Source: Janthinobacterium sp. TB1-E2 (lineage in GTDB: Bacteria; Pseudomonadota; Gammaproteobacteria; Burkholderiales; Burkholderiaceae_D). Taken from it: a stretch of 64,000 nt of DNA. Of this stretch, positions 1 through 8,710 are shown one piece after another. Position 1 is the stretch's first letter, and each line of letters starts with the position of its first letter. A program made the position numbers and the translations under genes. The notes beneath the pieces were generated by a model. That model was given only the letters and a program-made list of their open reading frames with translations. It made no database searches and was not told where the DNA came from. The DNA is taken from NCBI RefSeq assembly GCF_036885605.1, contig NZ_CP142523.1:6249112-6313111 (forward strand). Direction: 5' to 3'.

Positions 1-551
1 ACGAAATCGGGGATCGACAGCACGTACACGAGCGACACGTCCTGGAACAGCACGATGGTTTGCGTCAGCAGCACGGGAATCATGTTGCGGAACGCTTGCG
101 GCAGCACGATGAAGGCCATGGTCTGCGAGTAGTTCATGCCCAGTGCCTGGCCGGCCCATACCTGGCCGCGCGGGATCGACTGTATGCCGCTGCGCATGAT
201 CTCGCAATAGTAGGCCGCCTCGAACATGATGAAGGTGATCAGCGCGGAAGAAAACGCGCCCACTTTCACCGGCTCGTTGGCGCCGATGATCCAGGCGGCG
301 ATATACGGCACCAGGAAGTAGAACCAGAAGATCACCAGCACCAGCGGAATCGAGCGTATCAGATTGACGTAGCTCGACGCCACGCCCGAGATGAGGCGGC
401 TGCCGGACAAACGCATCAGCGCCAGCAGGGTACCGAGCACGATGCCGCCGACCATGGACAGCGCCGTCAGTTTCAGTGTGAACACCATGCCGGTCTGGAA
501 CAGGTAGACCCACGAGCGGGAGATGACATCGAAGTCGAAATTGCCTAACAT
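1..551 (-). CDS. gltK: Glutamate/aspartate ABC transporter permease GltK (3' end outside window)
   Basis: Inner-membrane permease of a polar amino acid ABC importer (HisM/GltK family), expected to pair with GltJ for glutamate/aspartate uptake. The reverse strand reads MLGNFDFDVISRSWVYLF with successive hydrophobic segments and the EAA loop (GIQSIPRGQVWAGQALGM) that contacts the ATPase. The ATG at 551 lies one base after the gltJ stop, as in a translationally coupled operon. The last codons visible read VYVLSIPDF; the family usually runs to about 220-225 residues, so roughly 40 residues and presumably the gltL ATPase lie beyond the left edge. Family assignment is firm; substrate is inferred from the operon. 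Confidence 0.9.
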   Translation of the reverse strand, partial: MLGNFDFDVISRSWVYLFQTGMVFTLKLTALSMVGGIVLGTLLALMRLSGSRLISGVASSYVNLIRSIPLVLVIFWFYFLVPYIAAWIIGANEPVKVGAFSSALITFIMFEAAYYCEIMRSGIQSIPRGQVWAGQALGMNYSQTMAFIVLPQAFRNMIPVLLTQTIVLFQDVSLVYVLSIPDF

Positions 552-552
552 A

Positions 553-1302
553 TCAATGTCCTCCCGTCTTGGCGCCAGCGACGATGAAGCCCGGGATGGC
601 GACCTTTTTCTCGATCAGGTGCATCAGCACCACCACCAGCAGGTTGACGACGACGTAGATGATGGTGGCGGCCGAAAACGCTTCGAACACCTGGAAGGAA
701 AACTCCTGGATGGCGCGCGCGCTGGCCGTCAGCTCGATCAGGCCGATGGTCAGGGCCACGGAACTGTTCTTGATGATGTTCAAAAATTCGCTGGTCAGCG
801 GCGGCATGATGACGCGCGCGGCCATCGGCAGCAAAATGAAGCGGTAGGTTTGCGGCAGGGTCAGGCCCAGCGCCGTGCCGGCCAGTTTCTGCCCGCGCGG
901 CAGCGCCTCGATGCCCGTCGTCACCTGCACGGCCACGCGCGAGGAGGTAAAGAATCCCAGGCACAGCACGGCCGTGACGAACGGCGCATTTGGCAGCGAC
1001 TTGACCCAGGCGCCGAGATCCGGCGGCAGCAGTTCCGGCATGACGAAATACCAGAGGAACATCTGCACCAGCAGCGGCACGTTGCGGAACAGTTCGACGT
1101 AGGCATTGGCCACGCCCACCAGCCATTTGTTCGGCAAGGTGCGGATGGTGCCGATCACCAGGCCCAATATCAGCGCCATGATCCACGCCGCACCGGCCGT
1201 GGCCAGGGTCCAGGTCAGGCCGGACCACAGGGTGTCCATATACGTGCCCACGCCATCGGGAGAAATCTCCCAGAAAATGCGCCAATTCCAGTTGTAATTC
1301 AT
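553..1302 (-). CDS. gltJ: Glutamate/aspartate ABC transporter permease GltJ
   Basis: Permease subunit of about 249 residues, partner of GltK. It begins MNYNWNWRIFWE, has about five membrane segments and carries the EAA motif (GIEALPRGQKLAGTALGL). The ATG at 1302 is preferred over upstream in-frame ATGs because an AAGGA ribosome site lies just before it and because GltJ proteins typically start with this W-rich N terminus. The gene sits between gltI and gltK on the minus strand. The 98-base gap to gltI contains a stable hairpin. Family assignment rests on recognisable sequence; substrate on operon composition. Confidence 0.92.
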   Translation of the reverse strand: MNYNWNWRIFWEISPDGVGTYMDTLWSGLTWTLATAGAAWIMALILGLVIGTIRTLPNKWLVGVANAYVELFRNVPLLVQMFLWYFVMPELLPPDLGAWVKSLPNAPFVTAVLCLGFFTSSRVAVQVTTGIEALPRGQKLAGTALGLTLPQTYRFILLPMAARVIMPPLTSEFLNIIKNSSVALTIGLIELTASARAIQEFSFQVFEAFSAATIIYVVVNLLVVVLMHLIEKKVAIPGFIVAGAKTGGH

Positions 1303-1365
1303 GATCATCCTTCGCATGCAGCCCGAGGACAGCGGCCAGCCGGCCACCCGTCCCGCAAATAAATC

Positions 1366-1383
1366 GGGAGGCTTGCGCCCCCC
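1366..1383 (-). promoter_or_regulatory. GC-rich stem-loop between gltI and gltJ
   Basis: On the minus strand GGGGGGC, a GCAA tetraloop and GCCTCCC form a 7-bp stem just after the gltI stop, followed by an AT-rich stretch but no clean U-tract. Such hairpins after a binding-protein gene often stabilise its mRNA 3' end or cause partial termination, so that the binding protein exceeds the permeases. The function here is inference. Confidence 0.45.
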
Positions 1384-1400
1384 GGTTTGTTACGCAATCT

Positions 1401-2357
1401 TTACTTTTTCCGCTTGTCCGACGTCTTCTGCGCTTCCGGTACGGCCGCATACGCGGCAGGGTCGCCGGAGTCGGTCGGATTGGCAAACACGGCCTTCAAT
1501 TGCGGCGGCATGGGGAATTTCAGATTGATGTTTTTCGGCGGGATCGGCGAGGTAAACCATTTCGCGTAAATGCGGTTGATGTCGTCGCTCTTGTACAGGC
1601 GGATCAGCGCATCGTCGACCACTTTCTTGAAGGCCGGGTCGCCCTTGCGCAGCATGATGCCGTACGGCTCGACTGACAGCGCTTCCTTGGTGATTTCGTA
1701 GTCGTTCGGGTTTTTCGAGTTGGCCACTTGCGACGCCAGCAAAATGTCGTCGTTGGCTTCGGCCACCGCGCGGCCCGTTTCCAGCATCAGGAACGACTCG
1801 GGATGATCCTTGCCGACGGCGATATTCATCCCCAGGTTCTTTTCCTTGTTCAGGATCGTCATCTGCTTGATGGTCGACGTGCCGGCCGTGGCGACCAGGG
1901 TCTTGCCGCGCAAGTCTTCCAGGGTCTTGATGTTCGAGGATTTTTTCGCCAGCACGCGGTTGCCGATGACGAACATGGTCGGGGCGAATGCCACTTGCTG
2001 CTGGCGCTCCAGGTTGTTCGTCGTCGAGCCGCATTCGAGGTCGATGGTGCCGTTTGCCATCAGCGGGATGCGGTTGGCCGACGTGACGGGGCTCATCACC
2101 ACTTTCAGTTCGCTCAGACCCAGGTGCTTTTGCAGGGCCGTGACGACTTTCATGCACAGGTCGATCGAATAACCCTGGTATTGCTGCTTGTCGTCGAGAT
2201 AGGAGAAGGGCACGGAGCCGTCGCGCACACCGAGGGTGACGGAACCGGCTTTCTTGATCTTGGCCAAGGTGCCGGTCAATTCCTGAGCCTGGACTGGCGA
2301 CATGCTGCTGATGACACCGACGCTGAGCAGCGTGGCGATGATTTTGGTCAATTTCAT
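1401..2357 (-). CDS. gltI: Glutamate/aspartate ABC transporter periplasmic binding protein GltI
   Basis: Periplasmic solute-binding protein of 318 residues (SBP_bac_3 family). The ATG at 2357 follows an AGGAGAATTT ribosome site and opens a signal peptide (MKLTKIIATLLSVGVISS, likely cut after VQA). The mature part starts with the family pattern ELTGTLAKIKKAGSVTLGVRDGSVPFSY. Upstream in-frame codons are not needed. It is the first gene of the gltI-gltJ-gltK operon; the 195 bases upstream hold its promoter, with an AT-rich TAAAAT stretch near 2435 as a weak -10 candidate. The C terminus is lysine-rich (KRKK). Confidence 0.93.
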   Translation of the reverse strand: MKLTKIIATLLSVGVISSMSPVQAQELTGTLAKIKKAGSVTLGVRDGSVPFSYLDDKQQYQGYSIDLCMKVVTALQKHLGLSELKVVMSPVTSANRIPLMANGTIDLECGSTTNNLERQQQVAFAPTMFVIGNRVLAKKSSNIKTLEDLRGKTLVATAGTSTIKQMTILNKEKNLGMNIAVGKDHPESFLMLETGRAVAEANDDILLASQVANSKNPNDYEITKEALSVEPYGIMLRKGDPAFKKVVDDALIRLYKSDDINRIYAKWFTSPIPPKNINLKFPMPPQLKAVFANPTDSGDPAAYAAVPEAQKTSDKRKK

Positions 2358-2552
2358 AAATTCTCCTGGGCGGACAAACCGGATGGACTCCGAACGAAAC
2401 AACTGTGGTGCAGACGCCACCATTGGAATTAATTTTATTTCATTTTCAGCACCCGACCAGCCATTTTCTGCGATTGCCCGCAAATAGGCGCTATACGCGC
2501 GCTGGAATCAGCGCGGCTGTAGCATTTTTCCTACTGATTTCACATTCCCGAT

Positions 2553-4403
2553 TTATTTTGCCGGCGCCAGACCCGCCAACTCATCCTCTTGCGCCTCATC
2601 GTCCATGTTCGCCTGCTGGCGTTGCCACATCTGCGCGTACAGGCCGTCGAGCGCCAGCAATTGCGGATGCGTGCCCCGCTCGACGATGCGGCCGTGGTCG
2701 AGCACGAGGATTTGCTGGGCGTCGGCCACCGTCGACAAACGGTGCGCGATGACCAGGGTGGTGCGGTTCTTGGCGATGTCCTTCAGCTGCGACTGGATCG
2801 CCTGCTCGGCCTTGGAGTCGAGCGCCGAAGTGGCCTCGTCGAAGATCAATATCGCCGGGTCTTTCAGCAAGGTGCGGGCAATCGCCACGCGCTGCTTTTC
2901 GCCGCCCGACAATTTCAAGCCCCGCTCGCCCACCATGGAGTTGTAGCCATCTGGCAAGCTTTCAATAAAATCATGGATCGATGCCGCTTTCGCCGCCGCC
3001 ACGATGGCCTCCTTGCTGGCGCCCGGCTTGCCGTAGGCGATGTTGTATTCGATGGTGTCGTTGAACAAGACCGTATCCTGCGGCACGATGCCGATGGCCG
3101 CGCGCAGGGAATCCTGTGTGATGTTGCGCAAATCCTGGCCATCGATGGTGATGCCGCCGCCATCGACTTCATAGAAGCGGAACAGCAAGCGCGACAGGGT
3201 CGACTTGCCCGAGCCGCTGTGGCCCACCACGGCTGTCGTCGTGCCGGCGGGGATCTGGAAATCCACGTCGAACAGGATTTGCCGCTTGGCTTCATAGCTG
3301 AAATCCACGTGCGCAAAGCGCACGGCCGCGCCCCGCGTGACGAGCGGCTGCGCTTCCGGCGTGTCGGCGATTTCGCGGTTTTCGTTCAGCAAGGAAAACA
3401 GGCGTTCCATGTCGGCCAGGCTTTGCTTGATTTCGCGGTAAATCACACCCAGGAAATTGAGGGGGATATACAGCTGGATCATGAAGGCGTTCACCAGCAC
3501 CAGGTCGCCCAGGGTCATCGTGCCGGCGATCACGCCCACCGTCGCGCGCCACAGGATCAGGGTGACGGCCGTGGCGATGATCAGGGACTGGCCCGTGTTC
3601 AGCAGGGACAAGGAAGTCTGCGATTTCACGGCCGCCGATTCATAGCGCTGCAAGCCTTCGTCGTAGCGCTTCGCTTCGTAATCCTCGTTGCCGAAATATT
3701 TGACGGTTTCATAGTTGATCAGCGAATCGATGGCCTTGGTATTGGCCTTCGAATCGAGGTCGTTCATGGTGCGGCGGAAATGCGTGCGCCAGTTCGTCAC
3801 CAGCACGGTAAACGCGATATACGACACGAGCGCCACCGCCGTGATGACGGTGAACCAGATGTCGTAATGCAAGACCAGGTAGCCGAGCACGAGGGTGATT
3901 TCCACCAGGGTCGGCAGGATGTTGAACAGGGTGTAGGAAATGAGCGAGCCGACGCTGCGCGTGCCCCGTTCGATGTCGCGCGTCATGCCGCCCGTCTGGC
4001 GGTTCAAATGAAAACGCAGGGACAAGGCATGCAGGTGGCGGAACACTTGCAGCGCGATGGTGCGCACGGCCCGCTGCGTGACCCGGGCGAACAGGAATTC
4101 GCGCAGTTCCGTAAACAAGGTGGTCGACAGGCGCAGCAAGCCGTAGGCCACCAGCAAGCCGACGGGCAGCACCAGCAGCGCTTGCGGATGGGCCGCCGTG
4201 ATCGTCATGGCGTCGACGAGTTTTTTCAGGATCAGGGGCACGCCCACGTTGGCCAGCTTGGCGCCCACCAGGCATAGCAGCGCCAGCAGCACCCGCCATT
4301 TGTAGACCCAGAGATACGGCAGCAAGGTCTTGATGGTGGCGAAATCGCTGTGGCTGGCGGAAGCGGGCGAGCGGGGCGGAGGGGAAGTCTGGGAACGGCG
4401 CAT
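2553..4403 (-). CDS. Atm1/HMT-type ABC transporter, fused permease-ATPase
   Basis: Half-transporter of 616 residues with an N-terminal six-helix domain and a C-terminal nucleotide-binding domain. Walker A GHSGSGKST is at residues 394-402, signature LSGGEKQR at 498-505, Walker B/D-loop ILIFDEATSALDS at 518-530 and the H-loop His at about 554. The segment NDLDSKANTKAIDSLINYE followed by VKYFGNED is the hallmark of the Atm1/ABCB7/HMT branch, which exports glutathione- or metal-thiol-type compounds. The ATG at 4403 (MRRSQTSPPP) is chosen because the longer reading frame would run through the divergent thioesterase gene. Function as thiol-conjugate exporter is inferred from family. Confidence 0.88.
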   Translation of the reverse strand: MRRSQTSPPPRSPASASHSDFATIKTLLPYLWVYKWRVLLALLCLVGAKLANVGVPLILKKLVDAMTITAAHPQALLVLPVGLLVAYGLLRLSTTLFTELREFLFARVTQRAVRTIALQVFRHLHALSLRFHLNRQTGGMTRDIERGTRSVGSLISYTLFNILPTLVEITLVLGYLVLHYDIWFTVITAVALVSYIAFTVLVTNWRTHFRRTMNDLDSKANTKAIDSLINYETVKYFGNEDYEAKRYDEGLQRYESAAVKSQTSLSLLNTGQSLIIATAVTLILWRATVGVIAGTMTLGDLVLVNAFMIQLYIPLNFLGVIYREIKQSLADMERLFSLLNENREIADTPEAQPLVTRGAAVRFAHVDFSYEAKRQILFDVDFQIPAGTTTAVVGHSGSGKSTLSRLLFRFYEVDGGGITIDGQDLRNITQDSLRAAIGIVPQDTVLFNDTIEYNIAYGKPGASKEAIVAAAKAASIHDFIESLPDGYNSMVGERGLKLSGGEKQRVAIARTLLKDPAILIFDEATSALDSKAEQAIQSQLKDIAKNRTTLVIAHRLSTVADAQQILVLDHGRIVERGTHPQLLALDGLYAQMWQRQQANMDDEAQEDELAGLAPAK

Positions 4404-4464
4404 GGCGAAGGTCGGCTTTTTATGGTTCAATCGGGGCAATTGTAGCCTTTCATGAGAATAAAAG

Positions 4465-4905
4465 ATGAGCACCTCCCCAGACCGTCCCGACAACTGCCTC
4501 GCCTCCGGCCTGCCCGCCGGAAAAATGCCGGAATTGCGCATGATGCCCGCGCCGTCCGATGCCAATGTATACGGCGACGTCTTCGGCGGCTGGATCATGG
4601 CGCAGGTCGATATCGCCGGTTCCCTGCCGGCCACGCGGCGCGCCAACGGCCGCGTCGCCACCATCGCCGTCAATTCCTTCGTCTTCAAAAACCCCGTCTT
4701 CGTCGGCGATCTGCTCTCCTTCTACGCCGACATCGTCAAGGTCGGCAATACTTCGATCACTGTCAATGTCGAGGTATATGCCGAGCGCAACCGCCTGCAG
4801 GCGTGCATCGTGAAAGTCACGGAAGCAACCCTGATCTACGTGGCGACGGACTCCGACCGCAAGCCGCGCAAGGTGCCGCCGATCGAGACCTTGCTGTCGT
4901 CTTGA
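4465..4905 (+). CDS. Acyl-CoA thioesterase, YciA-like hotdog fold
   Basis: 146-residue cytoplasmic thioester hydrolase with the hotdog signature: MPAPSDANVYGDVFGGWIMA near residues 27-46 (catalytic Asp/Asn region), then VNSFVFKNPVFVGDLLSFYA. The length matches YciA, which hydrolyses a broad range of acyl-CoAs. The gene is divergent from the ABC exporter (61-bp gap) and 21 bp ahead of phoD, so the two may be co-transcribed, though no functional link is obvious. Confidence 0.85.
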   Translation: MSTSPDRPDNCLASGLPAGKMPELRMMPAPSDANVYGDVFGGWIMAQVDIAGSLPATRRANGRVATIAVNSFVFKNPVFVGDLLSFYADIVKVGNTSITVNVEVYAERNRLQACIVKVTEATLIYVATDSDRKPRKVPPIETLLSS

Positions 4906-4926
4906 TTGTTGCAATCATTCCACACC

Positions 4927-6519
4927 ATGGATAGCCAGCGCCGCATCTTCCTGCAAAGCGCTGCGCGCATCATGGCACTGGCCGCGGCCGGCAGCGTGCT
5001 GTCCGGTTCCAGCGCGAGCGCCGCCACGCGCATGAATGGCGCCGGCTATCCGTTTGCGCTCGGTGTCGCTTCCGGCTCACCCTTGCCGGACGCCGTCGTG
5101 CTGTGGACGCGCATCTGCCACGACCCGCTGCACGCAGCCGCCACGCCCGCCATCGCCCTGAACGTGCGCTGGGAAGTGGCCGAAGACGAAGCGTTTCGCC
5201 GCATCGCCGCCAAGGGGCAAGCCACGGCCATGCCCGCCCTCGCGCACAGCGTACACGTCGACGCGGGCGGTCTCGCGCCCGGACGCTGGTACTGGTACCG
5301 TTTCATGCTGGGCGACGCCGTCAGTCCCGTGGGCCGCACGCGCACGGCGCCCGCGTCCGGCGCCATGCCTTCCTCGCTGAAACTGGCCGTCGCCTCGTGC
5401 CAGCACTGGGAATTCGGCGCGTATGCGGCGCACCGGCACATCGCCGCAGCGGCGCCCGACCTGGTGGCCTTCCTCGGCGACTACATCTATGAGTGGGGGC
5501 CGTACCAGTTGCAGCACCCGGGCCGGGCCGTGCGCACGCATGAAAGTTTTACGCTGGACGACTACCGCGCCCGCTACGCGCAATACAAGAGCGACCGCGA
5601 CTTGCAGGGCGCGCACCTGGCCGCGCCGTGGATCGTCACCTGGGACGACCATGAAGTGGCCAACGATTACGGCAATGACCGCGACGAGTTGCTCACGCCC
5701 ACCTTTTTGCAGCGCCGCGCGGCCGCCTACCAGGCGTTTTATGAACACATGCCGCTGCGTTTGCTGCCGCTGGGGCGGCGGGGCTTTGTCGACATGCGCA
5801 TCTACCAGCGCTACGACTGGGGCCGCCTGGCGCGCTTCCACATGCTGGACGACCGGCAATACCGCGCCTATCACGCGTGCGCCAGGCCGGGCCGCGGCGG
5901 CTCCAATTCCGTCACCACGCGCAATTGCCCCGACCTGCGCAAACCGCAACGCACGATGCTGGGCGAAGAACAGCAGCGCTGGCTGCAAGCCGGTCTCGAT
6001 GATTCGCCCGCGCGCTGGAATATCCTGGCCCAGCAAACCCTGATGGCGCAATCGAGCCAGGTGCCGATTTTGCGGCCCGGCGACGAACGCGTCTGGACCG
6101 ATGGCTGGGATGGCTATCCGATGGCGCGCCAGCACCTGCTCGACGCCTTGCAAAGCAGCAAGGCCAGCAACCCGCTGGTGCTGTCTGGCGACGTGCACAC
6201 CTTTTATGCCACCGAACTGAGCCGCAACGCCATGCGGCCCACCGGCAAGAACAATCCCGTGCTGGCCACCGAGTTTTGCGGCACCTCCATCACGTCCAGC
6301 TCGCGTCCACAGGCGCGCACGGAACAGTACGTGGCGATGAACCCGCACATCCGCTACGGGCGCAGCGACAAACGCGGCTATATGCTGATGGAGATCACGC
6401 CGGATAAAACCACGACCTTGTTCCAGGGCCTGGAGAACGTGCGCGACAGCGCATCAAGCATCGCGACACTGGCGCGCTTTACCGTCCAGGACGGCAAGGC
6501 GGGCGTGCAACGCAGCTAG
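4927..6519 (+). CDS. phoD: PhoD-family alkaline phosphatase, Tat-exported
   Basis: 530-residue secreted phosphodiesterase/alkaline phosphatase. The ATG at 4927 gives MDSQRRIFLQSAARIMALAA, a twin-arginine signal peptide (QRRIFLQ). PhoD metal-site motifs are in order: SCQHWEFG, FLGDYIYEWG, WDDHEVANDYGND and LSGDVHTFYATEL near the C terminus. PhoD enzymes need Ca2+ and Fe3+ and release phosphate from organic esters outside the cell. Its stop overlaps the stop of the convergent regulator gene by 4 bases (CTAG). I see no obvious Pho box in the 21-bp gap to the thioesterase gene. Confidence 0.9.
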   Translation: MDSQRRIFLQSAARIMALAAAGSVLSGSSASAATRMNGAGYPFALGVASGSPLPDAVVLWTRICHDPLHAAATPAIALNVRWEVAEDEAFRRIAAKGQATAMPALAHSVHVDAGGLAPGRWYWYRFMLGDAVSPVGRTRTAPASGAMPSSLKLAVASCQHWEFGAYAAHRHIAAAAPDLVAFLGDYIYEWGPYQLQHPGRAVRTHESFTLDDYRARYAQYKSDRDLQGAHLAAPWIVTWDDHEVANDYGNDRDELLTPTFLQRRAAAYQAFYEHMPLRLLPLGRRGFVDMRIYQRYDWGRLARFHMLDDRQYRAYHACARPGRGGSNSVTTRNCPDLRKPQRTMLGEEQQRWLQAGLDDSPARWNILAQQTLMAQSSQVPILRPGDERVWTDGWDGYPMARQHLLDALQSSKASNPLVLSGDVHTFYATELSRNAMRPTGKNNPVLATEFCGTSITSSSRPQARTEQYVAMNPHIRYGRSDKRGYMLMEITPDKTTTLFQGLENVRDSASSIATLARFTVQDGKAGVQRS

Positions 6520-7382
6520 CAACTACTTTTCAAGCCATCGCGGTAGCGCCGGCTGACGGGCACCTCGCCGCCCGTGGTCAGCACGGCGCGCGCATCGCCC
6601 GATTCCAGTGGTGCGATTGCCTGCACGAAATCGAGGTTGACGATATAGCTGCGGTGCACGCGCACGAACCGTTTACCGTCCAGGCGGCGCTCGATGGCGG
6701 CCATGGTCGAGCGCAGCGGGTAATCGTGGCCACGCACGTGCAAATTCACATAATTGCCCCAGGCCTGTATCCATTCGATGTCGCCGGCGGGCAGCAAAAA
6801 ATCCTTGCCCAGCTTGCGCACGAGGAAGCGTTCCGGCTGCTCTACCGGTTCCACGGCCGGCCCTTCATCGGGTTCGCCGAGCAGGGTCGCCTCGCCTTGC
6901 CAGCGCATCAGCAGCAACTGGTAAAAGCCCACGGCCAGCAAGACGAGGAAGTAAGCACGCACATCTTTCAGGTATTCATACGGCAGCTCGCGCCACCAAT
7001 TACCGAAATCGTAATCGCTGCCCTGACTCCAGTACGCCAGCTTGCGCAAGGCCACCATGGCCGCCACATGCACGAGGCTGTAGACGACCGACGCCGCCAA
7101 GTGCCAGCGCAGGTTCTGGCGCTGGAATACCAGGTGCAGGGGCCGGTACTGTCCCGCCAGCACGACCACAGGCACCAGCGCCAGCAGCACGAGATTGCTG
7201 CTCCATTCCCACACGGCCACTTCCCAGAACGGTGTATTGACCCCGGTGCGCCGCAGGTCCAGCCACACGAGCCAGCTGTTGACGCTGGCCTGCAACAGGG
7301 TCAGCATGATCCAGAATCCTGGCTCGGCCACGCGGCGCCAGCGTTGATAACGTTGCAACAAGTCAGTGGAAGCGATGTGCAT
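6516..7382 (-). CDS. Membrane-anchored LytTR-type transcription regulator
   Basis: 288-residue protein with four or so hydrophobic segments in the first 170 residues and a C-terminal LytTR DNA-binding domain from about residue 185 (KDFLLPAGDIEWIQAWGNYV, then FVRVHRSYIVNLDFVQAI). There is no receiver domain, so it is a one-component membrane regulator. The ATG at 7382 is chosen; the only upstream in-frame start is a GTG at 7424. It is divergent from an acyltransferase gene. The intervening DNA holds four GTCCCA hexamers, a plausible LytTR operator. Its target is likely the neighbour and itself (inference). Confidence 0.82.
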   Translation of the reverse strand: MHIASTDLLQRYQRWRRVAEPGFWIMLTLLQASVNSWLVWLDLRRTGVNTPFWEVAVWEWSSNLVLLALVPVVVLAGQYRPLHLVFQRQNLRWHLAASVVYSLVHVAAMVALRKLAYWSQGSDYDFGNWWRELPYEYLKDVRAYFLVLLAVGFYQLLLMRWQGEATLLGEPDEGPAVEPVEQPERFLVRKLGKDFLLPAGDIEWIQAWGNYVNLHVRGHDYPLRSTMAAIERRLDGKRFVRVHRSYIVNLDFVQAIAPLESGDARAVLTTGGEVPVSRRYRDGLKSSC

Positions 7383-7417
7383 GGGCTCGGACGATAAATT
7401 GGTTACATGATTGTAAG

Positions 7418-7473
7418 GTCCCACACCCGTCCCAGGCGATCCATTCGTCCCAGCCAGCCGTCCACTGGTCCCA
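7418..7473. promoter_or_regulatory. Four GTCCCA direct repeats in the divergent LytTR/acyltransferase promoter
   Basis: GTCCCA occurs at 7418, 7429, 7447 and 7468, all on the same strand; 7428-7435 and 7446-7453 share the octamer CGTCCCAG. LytTR proteins bind pairs of short direct repeats about two helical turns apart, and the last two copies are 21 bp apart. Position between two divergent starts and the neighbouring LytTR gene support an operator role; not proven. Confidence 0.45.
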
Positions 7474-7537
7474 TTTTGCTGGCTGGCAGCCCCGCCGCTG
7501 CCTATGCTGAGGCCTCCTTCATCAATCGCCCACGATC

Positions 7538-8710
7538 ATGACCATGGACTCCCGCCGCCACGATATCGACGCCTTGCGCTTTCTCGTCTTCAGCCTGCTG
7601 ATTGTCTATCACACCGCCCTGCTGTACATGGATGGATGGAATTTTCACATGCACAGCAGCTACGCCACCGATGCCTTGAACATGCCGCTGGTCTTCCTCA
7701 ACCGCTGGCGCATGGAAATCGTCTTCCTCATCTCCGGCGTCTCGTGCGCCATGATGACGCAAGCCTCGCGCGGCGCCTTCCTGTGGCGCAGGACCAAGCG
7801 CCTGCTGCTGCCGCTGCTGTTCGGCATGGCCGTGATCATTCCCGTCCAGCCATATTGCGAAGGCGTCAGCAAGGGCCTGGTCGAGCCTGGTTATGGACAA
7901 TTCCTGCTCCATTATTTTGGCGGCTACGCCTGGCCGGCAGGCGCCTTCGATGGCTGGCAATATGGTTTTACCTGGAACCATCTGTGGTATCTCGTGTATT
8001 TGCTGCTGTACATCGTCGTGCTGGTGGCGCTGCAGCCGCTGCTGGAGCGGATGAAACCGTACTTCCAGCGTCTGCGTGGCTGGCGTTTGCTCGTCCTGCC
8101 GGCCCTGCCCGCACTGGCCGCGACAGTCTTCCTCAAAATGCGCTATCCGGAAACCCATGCGGTAGTGCACGACTGGTATGCGCACGCCATGTATTTCACG
8201 CTGTTCGTGTATGGCTGGTGGCTGGGCAATGACATGGGATTGTGGGCGGAACTGGCGCGCCTGCGCTGGCATACGCTGTGGCTGGGCCTGGGCGCGTTTG
8301 CCGTGTACATGGCGTTCGACCAGATTTATTCGGAGAATCTGCTGACCTGGGCCTCGTTCGGCTCCTGGCCCATGCGCAACCTGTATATGTGGCTGGCCAT
8401 CTGCGCCATTCTGGGCTGGTCGCACACCTTGCTGAATAAACCATTTGCCTGGCTGCCATGGGCGCGCCAGGCCGTCTTTCCCTGGTACATATTGCACCAG
8501 AGCGCAATCATCGTGCTGGCCTACTGGCTCGTGCCCCTGAAGCTGGGCCCCGTGGTGGAGCCGCTACTGATACTGGCCGGCACGGTGGCGACTTGCTGGC
8601 TGGGGACGTCGCTGCTGATCAGCAAGGTGAACTGGCTGCGCCCCTGCTTCGGCTTGCCCGCCCGGCCAGGCCGGAAGCTGGCGGCGGAGACAAGCCTGGC
8701 GGCGAACTAG
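7538..8710 (+). CDS. Acyltransferase-3 family integral membrane protein
   Basis: 390-residue polytopic membrane protein with about ten hydrophobic segments. The N terminus HDIDALRFLVFSLLIVYHTA contains the family's conserved residues (HxxDxLR, then H on the first helix). The family transfers acyl groups (often acetyl or succinyl) onto periplasmic or extracellular glycans. The acceptor cannot be read from sequence. It is divergent from the LytTR membrane regulator, and its stop overlaps the convergent fadD stop by 4 bases (CTAG at 8707-8710). A second ATG lies two codons downstream. Confidence 0.85.
   Translation: MTMDSRRHDIDALRFLVFSLLIVYHTALLYMDGWNFHMHSSYATDALNMPLVFLNRWRMEIVFLISGVSCAMMTQASRGAFLWRRTKRLLLPLLFGMAVIIPVQPYCEGVSKGLVEPGYGQFLLHYFGGYAWPAGAFDGWQYGFTWNHLWYLVYLLLYIVVLVALQPLLERMKPYFQRLRGWRLLVLPALPALAATVFLKMRYPETHAVVHDWYAHAMYFTLFVYGWWLGNDMGLWAELARLRWHTLWLGLGAFAVYMAFDQIYSENLLTWASFGSWPMRNLYMWLAICAILGWSHTLLNKPFAWLPWARQAVFPWYILHQSAIIVLAYWLVPLKLGPVVEPLLILAGTVATCWLGTSLLISKVNWLRPCFGLPARPGRKLAAETSLAAN

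Noticed and set aside
4404..4688. 95-codon N-terminal extension of the Atm1-type ABC transporter
   Set aside because: Would overlap the divergent thioesterase gene; no family similarity before MRRSQTSPPP.
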